Numbered from the stretch's first letter, positions 24,801-38,433 are shown. The stretch is 64,000 nucleotides of DNA from Turbatrix aceti (GCA_963969345.1 OZ017768.1:8332718-8396717), one strand, 5' to 3'. The notes: generated from the letters alone by a model not told the origin. Numbers and translations are program-made.

Positions 24801-27153
24801 ACAAATTTTTTTTACGTTTGAACAAAAAATAGTTTTACGTTCAGTGGCCATGGTCAAATCTTGTGAAAATTGCAGGTGGTGGAGTTTTCTCACTGCACGT
24901 GATTCACTTTTTCGCTTCCTTTTGGCGGCTTCTAGACGGTTTTTAGTACCAATGACCGACCTTTTTTTGCTTCTGTACCATCTAAAATGTTTGTAACTAT
25001 TTTTTTACATTCTATATATTTTTTTTATTTATGAGTATTTTTTAACCGTTCATGTTTATTGTTTGAGCTGATTTTTTATGACCTGTTGGTTTCGATCAGG
25101 GTCTTATAAAAATGACTATCGGCGGTGGCAATCAGGGAAGAATGGATCCCGGGCGGTGGGTGTTGCAGACAAAAAAAGAACTGAATTCGCCGCACTGTCC
25201 GCTGCCAAACAGGAAGGGAGACGGACGAATAAAAAAAACATAACCACGATCACCTTTGTTTTTTTTTCTGCGCTCTGCGGTCGCCTTGGCCTGGATCGGG
25301 GCGTGGAAAAAAAAGAAGGCTAAACGAGGCGAAAAGTGTGGCGCGCCGACTAATTTTCATTTTTTTGCGACTGCTAATTTTTGTATGTGTGTGAATGTTT
25401 GAATGCCAGATGAAATAGGTTATATTATTTTGTTCATGAAACAAATTTGCACGCATTTATCTTCTAATCAGATTTGGCAACAAGTGATTGATGCAGTCAT
25501 TTGTTGTCCATTAATTAAACGTTTTCTAAAGTGTGTTTATAAAAAATTTATTCAGTCAGAGCGCTCGAGATCTTGCTAGCGGCAACGGCAATTTGTCTGT
25601 TTATTTGTGATTGCTTTTTTTTCACGCCGACGATTTATCTTGTCTCTTTTCTGCGGGGATCTTTTGTGTGCTTCAATTTTTTTTGCTGATATCCAGAGTT
25701 GATCTGGTGCTTGGCTGGCAGGCGTTTCCCGAAAGGTTTCGTTTGACCTTTCATGAAAAAAAGACAGACTTTTTGCGCTCATGAAAGTTTGATTTTCGGA
25801 TTAGACGTGGATTGGGGCATGAAAAAAAGCGAGCACAGTCCATTTTTACTTCCTTGACTGACTGATGAACGAATTATGGTGATCTCACGTATGTAGCAAT
25901 TTTTTTTCATCAGTCTGGGTATTCTTCCCCCCCCCCTAGCAAAGATCAGACAGGAGCAGGAATGGAATGGGTGCCGGTACTGCACTTATTAGGGCCCCCT
26001 AATCCCCACAAAAAGACGAGCCGCTAAAAAAATGATAATAACTGCTCATTCCTTTTTTCCTTGTTCCACCGGACGAGTGAAAGAGTATCGACTACCGCAG
26101 CCAACCCACTGATAACATATGACTTTTTTTTGCACAAATTTTCAAAAATTGCAAAACTTGATCTAATGTAAGGTCAAATGCAAAAAAATCATTTTTGGTT
26201 GCCATTTATCCATTTTTTCGGTAAAGGTTGACGGTAAAAGTTGACGACTATTTTTTTTGTTCACCGGAAAAGTCGCTTTTTGTAGACAGAAATTTTTTGT
26301 TTCCTTTAAAAGTTTTTGGACGCTTTTTTTGTGTTTTTTTTCTCTGGCAGACGACCTGTGTAACACTGTTCTTCCCAGCACGGAAGCAACGGTCAGACTT
26401 TTTTTTCTCTTCTGCTGCTGCAGCGCGTTCCAGCGATCGCAAAAGGCCTCTGGTGGTGTAATAAAAACTGAACAAAACATGAGCGCAAAAGCGTGCCGGA
26501 GCAGAGCACTGACTGCTGGTTGATATTTTTTTGTGCACTTTTTTGTGGCTTCGATGATTTTCTTCTTTGTTTCTGACAGTTTTAATCGAGAACGCTGTTG
26601 TGGATGTTTTTTGGCGTTTCCAGGAAAAAGCTGAAAAATAAAAAAATAAGTATGATTGACACCTGCGAGGTGTAAGGCTGTGAATTTTTTTGCAGTTAAA
26701 ATTGAAGTAGAGATTCAAAATGTCATGAATGATGATAACTTACCTTTTTTTTCTGTCATGAATTTTTTTTCATGAAATTTATTGTTTTTTGATTTATTTA
26801 TTTATTTTGTTTGCTGAACGCATTTTTCTTTGGGGGGACCTGAGTTGTTTCCCGTGGATCGGCTTGTTTTCAATTGCATTTCTGTCTAGGGCCCAAGTCT
26901 GTCTGTCTGCAGAGCAAGGGATAAGGGATAAATATTGTAGATCCGGTCAGATGAACGAACCCTTCCTCCCCCTTCTCCTAGGCCAAAGTTCGGTTGATTG
27001 GGCAAACGATCACTTTTTTTTCTTTTTTATTTTCAGAAAGTGGCAGCCTTCAAACGCGAGACCCTCTGCACGATTGAAACATTTCAATTGATGTCACCTC
27101 ATCCCCTGACCATGGAAATATCCAAGAAGTACCCCGACGTGTCATTTTTCTGA
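21825..27153 (+). CDS. Nematode-type nuclear hormone receptor (five exons, 445 aa)
   Basis: A ligand-regulated transcription factor of the expanded, HNF4-derived nematode NHR group. Exons: 21825-22068, 22166-22231, 22768-23132, 23197-23742 and 27037-27153. The DNA-binding domain starts at about residue 85: first finger CVVC, X13, CNGC with P-box CNGCKT followed by FFRR, second finger C-X5-C-X9-C-X2-C ending [11 protein letters not shown]. The ligand-binding domain includes [20 protein letters not shown] and runs to about residue 440. Exon 4 appears to end at a stop (CACGTATGTTGA), but GTATGT there is a donor. A downstream exon after tttttattttcag at 27036 continues in phase 0 with [19 protein letters not shown], which fits the last helices. 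The 81 residues before the zinc finger are unusual in length and not recognised. Confidence 0.9.
22232..22700 (+). repeat. Degenerate tandem repeat filling receptor intron 2
   Basis: About four units of roughly 110-120 bp each. Each carries a core like TTTTGATNTTT, CACGAAAAT or TTTTCGTGTCAGGAGCC, and a TTNTTACNAC segment. Cores are near 22300, 22425, 22515 and 22630. It accounts for nearly the whole intron. Confidence 0.55.
24425..24725 (+). repeat. Two-copy diverged repeat in the receptor's last intron
   Basis: The segments at about 24425-24510 and 24640-24725 share the order GTTTCA, GTTGCAACAA or GTAGCAACGA, AAAACAGAATTTGAAATTGT, TTTTTT, CTGCGC. They are about 215 bp apart and separated by A/T runs. 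Confidence 0.55.
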
Positions 27154-27283
27154 TTTAGATGATAACAGCCCGCGTTCAGGTGATAATTTACGGATTTTTT
27201 TTTGTTTCTGGATTTTTTTGGAATTTAAGTGCACAGATTTTTTCTGAGCATTTTGGCTTTTAAAAAATTCCGACTTCAAAAAA

Positions 27284-27289
27284 AATAAA
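27284..27289 (+). terminator. Candidate polyadenylation signal of the nuclear receptor
   Basis: AATAAA 131 nt after the stop codon of the proposed last exon. It supports that exon as the gene's end. Confidence 0.45.
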
Positions 27290-28787
27290 CTGAAAATTTT
27301 CACCTGTTCGCTTTTGTCAACCCTCCCTTTTTTAATCGGCTAGAAAAAAATAATATCGGCCATTTCCCGTCGTTTTTTGTTACCCCATTTTTTTATCCCC
27401 CGAAACAATGATATTTCTTTGTTATTGTTTTTTTGTGTTTGTTCAACGTTTTATCTTCATAATCGCTGCAAATTGATCTCAGAAGAGTTTCTATGGTGAT
27501 ACCTCTCACCGAAAAAAGACCTGTGTCTCCCACGTGTTTTATCCACATCTCGCAGTCCACAACCATCCACACCCCTCTTTTCCACGTCTTTGTACTCCTC
27601 CTACGATGATATCTTATTCTTTCATTCTGATATGACATTACGATGGTGTTCGATGAATATAGGTTTAATTCATAAAAATAATTAATACTATAATTAGTTT
27701 GTGATTATCACGGTTTTCGGATCGAAGAAACTCATAACGTTGAATTTATGCACCTGTCGTACAACTTGTACGTCGAATTTGAAAGTTTGGACAAATGACT
27801 GATTGCATCAACTCAATCGGCGCGCCGGCATAAACCTCGAATGGCCACCGAAGAAAAATGTTTGCGTTCATTGAATTTTTTTTCAAAATACACAAAAACT
27901 GGCTGAATGACGGACGCGGTACCAAATAACAAATTTGAATTTTTTTTTCAGTATTTTATGTAATTTAGAATTATAAAATTTTTTTTCAAATTTTTTTACA
28001 TTTCGAGATCAAATTTTATATTTTTTTATTTTTGAGAGGGGTTTCATATTTTTTGTTTTGGATTGTCCAAAACTCAGCCAAAATCCACCGTTTTTTTATT
28101 AACTGTGTATCAAAAATCCAAAAAATGAAGTGGATTGATTACAGTTAAACTCGTGGAAACACAAAATTTCACAAATATTTTTTTTAAATTTTTTTTTCCT
28201 AAGAAAATTTTTCAAAAAAAAAAAACAACTATTTGCTGATCTCGCCGGGAGTTCATTTGTTTACCAGGCTAGTAGTCTTTGTTTTCCATATACATGAACC
28301 AATTGTTATCATTCATTCCCATTTATGGTACCCGATTGTACAAGGGTAAAAAACACAAAAAAATTTTATAGGCATCACAAAAAGAGTTATCTAAATACAC
28401 GGTGGTACTCAAAAAACTGCTACCCAATTTTTACGATCATTTTTCTCGTGCTCGCATCAATTTGCTGCTGCTTCAGTTTTCCGTAAAAATTATCATCAAA
28501 TTTTTTTTCTGGTTTCATAAATGAGCTGTCATTATTCTTCTGCAGAACCCGGGAGAAGAGAACAGGGTCTTTTGTTGACCGCTGCAATGATGGTCAAAAG
28601 TAGCCATTGTCCTTTCCCCACGCGCCCCCGCTCGGTTTCACTTTTGAACGGAGACCCCCCAGGGCGGCGAATACACATTCAGCTTGCAGGCATCGTTGTC
28701 GTCATCGATCCAGGATAACCCCGACGGGTTTGTTGTCCTCGAACGAATTCTGTTCTTCGACGGTTGTCGTTCATCGACGCAATCATC
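27290..28787. other. Intergenic region upstream of the metalloprotease
   Basis: AT-rich, with poly-T and poly-A runs at 27930-28230. No gene is supported. G+C rises after about 28540, probably marking the 5' UTR and promoter of the metalloprotease. Confidence 0.4.
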
Positions 28788-31700
28788 ATGCGGGTCGCAG
28801 TGTTCGCCCTGATGCTGGCCATCCTGGGCACTGATCCGAGGGTATCAGCGCATTCCTACCAGGTGGATATCCTCATGCTGGGTGATCACAGCTTGTTTGA
28901 GTCTTTCCAACTCCTCAACCCCCGACAGCCCATCCGGTATGCGCATCTCTACCTCGAAGCCATTTTCACGCAGATAGCAGCAATTTACTCACGTCTGAGG
29001 GTCTTTGGAAGTCAGAAGGTGGATCTCAGACTGGTTGGCGTCTTAGTTATCGATCGAGAAACCGATTGTCCTATGAAAATGGGAATGTGGAAGGATTTGT
29101 TAAAGTCGGGAAATCGGACTTGGCCGTGAGTTTTTTTTTCGTTCCCGGGGAATTTCGCCAAAAAAAATTTATTAACAACAAATAAATGAAAAAAAATGTG
29201 AAACGGTATTTTTCAAATTTGAATTTTTTTTTATTTATTTATTTATAAAAAAAAACGGTTTTTTTTCGAATTAAAAAAATATTTTTTGTTAAATAATTCA
29301 AAAAAAATATAAAAAACAGAATTTTTTTTAAATAAAAAAAACAATTTTTTTTTTAATCCAAATTAAAATTTTTTTAAAGTAAATTGAATTTTTTTTTAAA
29401 TGTGAATTAAATTTTTTTCTTCTGTTTTTTCTTAAAAAACATTTTTCTAAATTATACAATTTTTGTTTCCAGCCGGGTCCTAAAATACGACTACGTCAAA
29501 GCCATGCACCACCTGGACAACTGGCAACGAGCGTACCTGACCCGTTTCTCGCCTCGCGCGATCCCATCCCACGACCACATCATCCTTCTGACCAAATTCG
29601 ACCTCACCGCCCTCCATTCTGGTTCTGGCACGCTCGGCGTCGCCCAGCTTAATTCCATGTGCCAAGAATCGTCGTTCAGCCTCGTCGAAGACCTCGGTGG
29701 TCTCATGACCTCCAAGATAGCCGCCCACGAACTCGCTCACAGCCTCGGCGCCGACCACGACGGCCGGGGCGCGAGATATCGGAGGTGCCCGGTCAACGCT
29801 AATTACCTCATGGCACCGTACCAGATGAGCTGGATCGACGAGAAGATCTTTGACAACGCTTTCGTCTTCAGCCAGTGCTCAATTGAGGGTATTGAGTCTT
29901 TTTTGGCAACTGAGGAGTCCACGTGTCTGAATAAGGAGAAACCGGTGCCGCGTCCGCTCGGAGATCAACTGATGGAGGTGGTGCTCTCGCTGAAGAAAAG
30001 ACGGGTCAAAGATTGGAGGCCACCGGGAGTGCATTTTGATGTCGTCATGCAGTGCAAGTTGGCTTTTGGGCCAAAGGCCAAGCCTTGTTTGGTGAGTTTT
30101 TTTGGAAAATATTATTATTATTTTGAAAAAAACACAAATTTGAAAAAAAGAACGTTCTGAAAAATAATAATATTTATTTATTTACCTGTTCAGGTAAAAA
30201 TTTAAATTTTGTAGCAATTTTTGTTCCATGCAAACAAAAAATTGAAAAATATTAAAATTCGTTTGCAAATGTGTTTTTGCACCAAAAATTTTTTACCTGT
30301 ACAGGTAAATAAATATTTTTCATGTCCTTTCCCTTAAAAAATATTTCCAAATCAACTTTTTTGTTGTCCCTAAAAACAGTTTACATGTATAATATTTTTT
30401 GATTCATCACTTACTCACGTCCGTCATTCATTCATATATTTTTGCGTAAATTTTAATTATCCCCCGCGTGCCTAAAAAAACGGGTTAAGCCGCTAACGTT
30501 CACCTGGGACACTTGTATGCGCACTATCAACACATCAACACCTTTGTCTACCTTTGCTCTCTTAATTATCATAGTGCCAAAAAAATCCTCCGTGGTCACC
30601 AACTTTTTTTATTTTTGTTCAATCTGATAATCCTTAATTGTTTGGTCATTACATAAAGACGCTCTGTTATGCAAGTCGTCGTCGCCTACGACATCTCAGC
30701 TTAATTCATGGCAACAAAAAATGTTGTACGCTGAAGCGTCACAGAATCTTTATTTTTGTAATCTCTTGGGCATCATTTTTTTCCAAAAAAATTTAATGCT
30801 ACAAAATTCGTTGATTTTTGATGAGATTCTTTGCAGCACCCCAAATTGATGCTCAAAAACCTTTTTTTGTAGTTCCAGAGAAAAAAGATAAGCGTTAGAA
30901 AAAAATGTTTTGTCTAACGTGTCAGCAGAAAAAAATTGGATCTATTAAAAATAATTACACATTCTTTTTTTGGATCATTAACAGTGCAATTGTTTTTGCC
31001 CCCCTCGCTCTCGGGGGAATGATGTCAGGTCAAGAGTTTAGGTCAGTTGCAGATGTGAAATGAAAAAATAATCAAAGATTACCGAGAACATTTTTAAATT
31101 ATAAATATTTAAAATTAATAATTTTGAACGAGTTTTAGTTTTTGACCAAAAATCACAATTTTTTACAGACAAAAAACACTGAAAATGGAAAAAAAAAGAA
31201 TTTTTTTTGATTGCTAATTTTCTTTTAAAGAATTTAACAAAGTGTCCGGACGTTATTTTTCAAATTGCTTGACACTCCCTATTTTGCTTAACCCCCTCAA
31301 ATTGTGTATGTGTATGTAAACTTGACCTTTTGGAAAACCAAAAATGGCCAAACTTGTTTATTTATGGTCTGTCTGTAAACCCAATAAGTCTGGAAAACAC
31401 TGAAAACACAACAAAAGCACAGAATCTTATTTATTTGGAAGCACGGCAGTCAAATGGATCACTCATTTGGAACAAATGCAAATTTTACAGTAGACCAGAC
31501 ATGCGAAGGCGACGTGCAAATGGTCTGGCATTTTTAAGCGCCCCTTGACTTTTTAGGACATCACGTCCTAAATGGGCATCCGGATATGGCTGACGCGTGA
31601 CGCGGACATGAATAGTTCACGTGAATGCCGTATCTAAAACATACATAGCGTTCAGAAGTCAACCGGAAAAACTTTTTTTACGGTTGTTTTGTCTGTTTGT

Positions 31701-32336
31701 GGAGGTGTTAGTAAATACATATATGCAAGAACATGTTTACATTTCTGGATTTCTGGATTGGGACAAAAAATACAAAACACACGCAGATTTTGAAAATCAA
31801 CAAAAATGATTTTTTTTTAGTTTTTTTGGTCCAAAAAAAGAAGTTTACGCTTCGGTAAACCAGCAAACACCCCTTTTCTGTACTTTAATCATCTTTTTTT
31901 AGAACATGGGCGACGAAGGGCCCCTGGACGTCTGCCAGCAGCTGTGGTGCACGAATGGCTCAACACCTGAACACTGCATGACAAAGCTTTTGCTTCCGCT
32001 CATGAATGGCACCCCCTGTGGCCTGGGAACCGTAAGTTCACCTCTTTTGCCGACTTTTTTGGCACTTCACACGGCCCACGCTGAACGAATTTCCACTTCC
32101 TGTAGATTTGTTTCAACGGACGTTGTCGAAGTCCGGCAGCCATCGTCTCGTCGACCGCTTTTGTCTGCCGACGCAATGCCAACGAGGGATACTGTCGAAG
32201 TTTTACGCCCACTCAACTCCAATCGAAATGTCGTCACAAACAGTTTGCAGAGACGTGTTGCGTTTTATGCCGGACAATTTCGGCTAATTGGTTCAAATTT
32301 CGGCACTCTAGAAGACTTTTAAAACTTTTTGGTTGA
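28788..32336 (+). CDS. Secreted ADAMTS-like metalloprotease (M12B), compact, four exons
   Basis: A secreted zinc endopeptidase likely acting on extracellular matrix or host-type substrates. Exons: 28788-29125, 29473-30091, 31903-32031 and 32106-32336; 438 aa. Residues 1 to about 22 form a signal peptide (MRVAVFALMLAILG..). The catalytic domain follows at once and contains HELAHSLGADHD with zinc ligands His198, His202 and His208 and catalytic Glu199; the Met-turn is LMAPY. After it come the ADAMTS disintegrin-like/cysteine-rich segment (QCKLAFGPKAKPC, then VCQQLWCT and GTPCGLGTICFNGRC) and a final six-cysteine module ending CCVLC that resembles PLAC. No prodomain with furin site and no thrombospondin repeat were found. 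I chose the ATG at 28788 because it opens the signal peptide. Confidence 0.9.
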
Positions 32337-35094
32337 TTTTTATATTTTTTTCGGTCGCAAATTTAATTTATTCACACAATTTTTTTATTTTTTTTTAAAT
32401 TGGGGCCAAACTGGGGACATCATTTTTTTTGCAAAATTACCTCACTAAATTCTAAATTCTACTTTTTGCGCAGTCACGAAAGCAAATATGGTTCAAAAAT
32501 TCAAAAAAAAAATTGTTTTTGGATTTTAGAACATTTGAACGTTTTCGAACTTTTGAATGGCTAAAACCCAATTGAAACATCTGATTGCTATTTGACTTTT
32601 TTAAATTTGTCCCTCCCTCGATTTAATTTATCATTGCTTCGCAAAAGATCCGTTCAAAGCTTTACCCATTATTTCCTCAACCAAACGATCTGAATTCTCG
32701 ATGATCTTGCTATGAACTGCCATGATAAAAAATCATACATACATAACTATTGTAACTTCAAAAAAAAGTTTTTCTTTTTTTTAAATAATTCTTATGCTCT
32801 GGGCATGGAGGAAGTAGCGTATAACTGTAATATTATTATGTATTTAAGTACAATAAACGTGATAAATCCTATATGTACCTTTACCTGGTATAATGACACA
32901 GATTTGTAAAAATGCATAAAATTTAATCTTGTTAACCTGTCTATAATTTAATTTATTGCATATTTCTGCAAAGTGTGTTGCCTGATAAAATTATCGTAAA
33001 CAATAATGGCATTTTAAGATCAGTTGCCAGGTGAAGTAAGTTACGTTTTTATTTAAAATGCTGTTCTTAACTTTCAGTCTTTTGGTTAAAAATTGTGGAA
33101 TAAATTGTATTCTATACAAAATTTTCACAGCTGTACAGACAATTTTTCAATAATTTTCATTTTGAAAAAAAACGCGCATTGTTTTTCAGTTTTCGGACTG
33201 TTCCCTTTAAAACACCTGCTTATGTTAGTGCCATTTTTGGAGTTGGCTCATTCATCATTGTTTGAATGATGCAACTGCTTGTTATCTACCCAAAAGCTTG
33301 CTTAATTGACCCATTATTACCGTATTTACTTTTTTGCCAACTTTTGATCTGTGCTAAATATAATACATAAAACGTGGCAAAAAGTTTATTTTTGTATGAT
33401 GCCGATTAGTTGTTGTATTTTTTGTTATCGTTAATTGGCTAAAATTGTATTTGTTGAACATCGCGACCTTTTGCGCGCCACGCGCCATGTAGCCACGCTT
33501 TGGTCTACAGAACCCCCTCAATCTAATACGTGACTGACTAATAACGCCGCCGCCGCCGCAAAACAGTCTGCTAAAAATATTGTTTGTTTCCATGTTTTTT
33601 TCGGTGTCAGATTAGTCACTCACGTGTATCAGTCTACTGGTTGCCTGGAAAAAAATCAAAGCGTTGTCCAAATAACATTTATCCATCCACAAACATATAC
33701 ATACACATACAAAAATATATTTACAATGTGTAATAAAATTATAGGATTACAAAAAATTTTAATGCATAAGTGCATTAAAGGTGAGAAAAATATTATGACT
33801 TGAAGACATGCTGAACTATCGGAGGCAGATCCCTCACGAGCAAAAAAAAAGAAGATGTTTTTGCTCTTTTTTTTGTGTTATCATCAAGGAAATACATTAT
33901 TGTTATTTCTTTGATGATGAAAGCAGTAGGAAGCAAAAGGTAATAGCAAAAATGTATTTTTTCAACAAAAAAATGCATTTATCAATGAAAAAAAACTTTT
34001 ATTTGTATAGTGTCTTGGAGACCTTTAACCTGAATGAAATCCTAAATCCCTGTGGAAAAGGCATAACAAACCATTTTTTACATTTGTTAATGTAAATTTA
34101 TTCCTTCTATCGTCATAAGGAGATCATAAATTTTTACACAAATGCGACCATGCGTTTTTGAGAATTTCTGTCTTATGTCAAACAAAGAAGGATGATGCCA
34201 TCTTTACCGCATTTTGAATGTCAATGATTTAAACAATCTCATTTGCAGAAGATTTTAAGTTTAAAAAATACATGTGGCCGCTGAAAATACCAAAGTTGTC
34301 AGTCGTCATTTTTTTGATTTTGATAAACCAAATCACGTATACATATTTGATCGGTTAAACGTGTTAGCATGATCTGTCATTTTTCTGATTCTTTGTGTTC
34401 AGATCTGTTGACATGTCAGTAGATCTGGATATTGTGTAATCCAACTTCCAGTGATGATATCGGGGGAGGTAATAAATAGCAATTCATTTTTTTAAGATTA
34501 AAAATGTGAAAAATTTTTATGTTAAAGTCGTAAATATTATATATAATCCAGCGATGAGTAAAAACAATAAAAAATAAAATAAAACGCTTTTCATTTAAAA
34601 CGGAACACCAAATCCATGATTCAAAAAAAATTAAACCGATTATTTTCACGGCGGGTGAAAGAAAATCTTAGAAAATGCTATTACCAGAATAAACCGATTT
34701 TTAGGTATTCAAAATGCGTTCCATATCTTTGGTTTTAGAATAGATGTGTATCCAAATACATGATTTGATAATGGCACAGATTTGCATGTCTGTGCCATTA
34801 CCGGATTTGAGAGCTTCCTTGTAGTAGAACAAAGAATGATGATGTACATATACTGATTTTTTTTAATTCATTCAATCCACCATTACGTAGCATATCGTAG
34901 TCGTTCCGTTCCGACCAAACCCATTTTGTTGAACACATCCAGAGTGTGCAGCACAGCAACGTCAGCCATTTTGGCCTTTGCCACCGACATTTTTGCACGC
35001 CAGCTGCAAGCTCGAAATCTTGAAAGTAGTTCAGCGTAATCCAGAATCCGGAAGCAGCGCAACGTACAAAATACCAGTGCCGTAGTCGCGGATG
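32337..35094. other. AT-rich intergenic region
   Basis: No gene with splice or family support. A 35-codon open frame on the minus strand (34990-34883, good AAAAATG context) lies just downstream of the small membrane-protein gene and might be a separate micropeptide or 3' UTR sequence. A short stem-loop with ATCATCAAGGAAAT arms is at about 33880-33920. Confidence 0.4.
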
Positions 35095-35292
35095 TTAAAA
35101 TTCCACAAGGACCGAAGCTTTCTGCGAACGAGTTGTAGTCTTTGGAGCGAACGTTTGGTAATGCCTAAGACGTAGGAAATATCCAACACCGTAGAGAACA
35201 AATATCACAGCGGCAAACGCGAGCAGGCCGTAGAAAAGGTATTCTTCGTAACCCGAAACAGCTTCAGAAATCGACGGCATTGGCGATGGCAT
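35095..35292 (-). CDS. Small single-pass membrane protein, 65 aa, function unknown
   Basis: I do not recognise this protein. The open frame has a short polar N-terminus (MPSPMPSISEAVSGYEEY), one clear transmembrane segment of about 22 residues (about 20-41, LFYGLLAFAAVIFVLYGVGYF), and a basic tail of about 24 residues, so Nout-Cin topology is likely. A T-rich acceptor (ttttttgttcag) lies 8 nt upstream of the ATG on the same strand, which supports a trans-spliced gene of one exon. It could also be the first exon of a longer gene, but the frame closes with TAA without an obvious donor. Confidence 0.6.
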   Translation of the reverse strand: MPSPMPSISEAVSGYEEYLFYGLLAFAAVIFVLYGVGYFLRLRHYQTFAPKTTTRSQKASVLVEF

Positions 35293-36595
35293 ATAATTAT
35301 CTGAACAAAAAAAAACATTGAAAAAATTATAAAAAAGCGCCTGTCAGGTTGAAACAACAACACGAATGAGAGCGAAGAGCGTTTATTGATGAGTTCGAGG
35401 GTGCTGGATGTCACTGAGGGCAGAAAAAAGACGGTTCATTCACTCGCTGGTTGTTGCGGCAAATTAGCTGAAGGCTATCCTCTGTGTTCGGCTGACACAT
35501 GCAGCAGCTGAGGCAAGCGACCGACCTTGGCCCCCGAACTGGACATGCTCGCTGGCTGGCTAAACCGCAAACTCAAACACACAGCCGCAGCCTGATTCCC
35601 TGCTTTTCTTTCTTTTGTCTTTGCATTTTGTCGGCTGTCCTCATGGCTTTTTCGTGTGTGCAGCTTGACGAGGTGAGAGTGAAAGGAGGGAGCATGCGGT
35701 GTTCTTTTCTATTTTCTTCGAGACAGATGTGAGGAAAACATCCTGCAAGATTGACGCAAAACAACGAGATGAAACAATTTGACAAATCTGACAGATTTTA
35801 GATTTTTGCGGTGATCAAAAGTTTTTTTTCAGCACGTTTGATATTTGTTTGTGTTGAAAAAATTTTCTTGGCAAGCATAAGCCGATTTTTGGCACGCCAG
35901 ATGACCGTTAGTCATCCAGAAATTATTGAACTTTTGTCTCTAGTTGTAGCCTTTTTCTTACGACGACATCCGGTTCTGGCAGTGCCCTGTAGAGTCCACG
36001 TTGGTCACTGGATAGATGTACTACTACGCCAGCACAGACTTTTTCACAGTGTTCTTCATCTTACAACTTCAATCCTTTTAGCCTAATCTTCTTTTCACGC
36101 CGACACCGTGCGTGTTTCAATGAACAGAAAAAAAACGACAGATTAAAGCAAGCTGAAATCAAACAAATAAAATCTGTGCAAAAAAAGAGAAATTGTTAAT
36201 CTGCATTGAAACTACGACATTCCATTTTTAGAGAGAACTTTTTTTTTAAAACACGGGCTAATTTGTTATAATTCCTAGACAAAAGACGCCCTCCTTCGCC
36301 TTCTTTTATGAACGAGCGGGTGGGCTGCTTTTGACCACCCACAGGAGTTTTGTGAAAATGGACAAGAAGCAAAAATTGACGCGAGCGATCTTTAGAAAGT
36401 CCCATTGTTGGACATGAATAGAAAGTCTTCTGATGATATGGTTTTGTCTATTATGGTGTACACAATTGTGTAATATTGTATTTAGTTTTATGGCCATAAC
36501 CGTGACCGTACATAGTTTGATAGTTACAATGCATTTTTTGGCATTTTCATTTTTTAGAATTATTTTTTAAAGCCGCGATAAAAAGTTGTCAAGTT

Positions 36596-36624
36596 GACGC
36601 TGTGGCGCCGCGTGCCGCAGCGTC
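36596..36624. other. G+C-rich hairpin, copy 1
   Basis: GACGCTGTGGC and GCCGCAGCGTC form an 11-bp stem with one G-T pair, around a 7-nt loop. It stands out in AT-rich surroundings. A similar hairpin lies 1.8 kb downstream. Confidence 0.6.
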
Positions 36625-38433
36625 TAACGAGAATTATGTTCAACAAATGTTTACTGTATTCATTTCCAAACGATTTGAAAATTAGTGGTTTTCTATGAAA
36701 TATTATGTATAAATAAAAATTAATGTATTTTTTTTATACATAATGTTGCAAAAAACTGCATTTTTTGTTGTTTTTTGCAACACTCAAAAAATTAAGATTT
36801 TTGTTAATTTAAACTAATTAATTTTGTTTAATTAAGAATTTAAACAAAATTAATTTTGCTCAGTGTAACATTGATACTACTCCGACTCCGATTTCAACTT
36901 CAAAATCGGTGTCGGAAATTTTGGTTTTCATTGATTTTGTTTTTGTTAATATAAAATAAATCTTTTCGTGTCTGACGGATTTTTTTTTGCGTTTACAAAA
37001 TCCAGAATTTGCGTAGAAATAAGAATATTCGCGTAGTTTTTGTACCAAATAGATCGCCATAAGACAAGATAATTCACAGCAATCCATGGTATTTTCTAAC
37101 AAATACCGCCGTATCCGGTGCCATCGAACGAAAAACGAAAAATAAAAATTTCAAATATTTTTGTTTTTACTTTACAAAGAAAAGCACAATGGCCTTCGGA
37201 AGTTTTTCTGTACTATTTTCCACCCCCTCGAAAAAAAGGAAAAAAAACACTTCAAATTAAACGCTGCTTTTGTTTATTTGCTATTGAAAAACAAGTGCAA
37301 GCAATTTAATTTTACTTCCAACAATTTTTAAAAAGAATGTAGTTTAATGCAAAAAACAATTTTATGCCAAGAATCAGTAATTGCCTAAAAATCGAAAGTG
37401 ACGAGTTTTGTTTACATTTACTTTTGCATTACAATACGATGTAAAAAATGCACCTTGGGGGGTAATAAATAAAATAAATTTGTTTGAGTGTTCAACAAAA
37501 GAGAGCAACTTCTAAAAATAGAAGGGATCAGGTTTATTTGTGCCAGTTACGTTCTTGGTGTTTCCAAAACACCGAAAAATCATCATTTCTTTCATTTTTG
37601 TGTCACATTATTGCACAAAATATAAAACATGCACGCACAACAAAAATTACATTATTACCTTATTACCTGGCTACATTGCGTTCATTCAATGATTTTCGGG
37701 GTTTTGAATGAAAACAGTCGTCACTGCAGATTTTTGGTTACCTAAGTTTTAAATACATATTTTTGGACTTTGAGTTCAAAATTCAAAAAACTGATTCAAA
37801 AAAAACAACGAATCAAACATGTTTTTTTTGGATTTTTTTGCAGCGCAGGAGTTTTATTTGTCGTTTGTAACATTTGTTCCGTTTCTAAAAAAAGTGTTCT
37901 GATATGTCGTAATGTTTTGCAGCCTAATGAAATTCCTAATCACCTTTGCTCACCTCCCCCAGACATTTATGCTCACGCCTTCATCTAGACAAAATGCAGA
38001 TGCGCATATCCAGCTACCGTAATCCTGAGTTTATCGTTGTTCCAAAAAAATAAGGGGAGGAGATAAGGCTTGTTAGTACGAAGGGGAACGACGACCAAGT
38101 CCGTCCCCTTTTTCGCACTCCTTTATAAAGGTGAGAATTGCTGGCAGCAATGAGGGCCGGGCCGGACCGGTCTGCAGTGCCATTAAATTCTCTGCTGTAA
38201 ATTACACAAATGTTATTCAGACAAAAATGTTTTTTTATAGCAAGTGGTGACGCGTATGACTTTTTTGGGATCGGCTGTTAATTTTACAATTTGTTTAGTA
38301 CAAACGTTTTTTATGTTTTTTCGCCCTCGAAAAAGACGTAAAAATGTGTTATACATATATAGGTTTCAAAGTGTTGAAATTGTTAATATTTATAATACAA
38401 GAATCATTTTTTTGTCAATTAAATTTTTTGGAT

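Noticed and set aside
34883..34990. 35-codon minus-strand open frame after the small membrane-protein gene
   Set aside because: Good start context but too short to support. It could be 3' UTR of the neighbouring gene.
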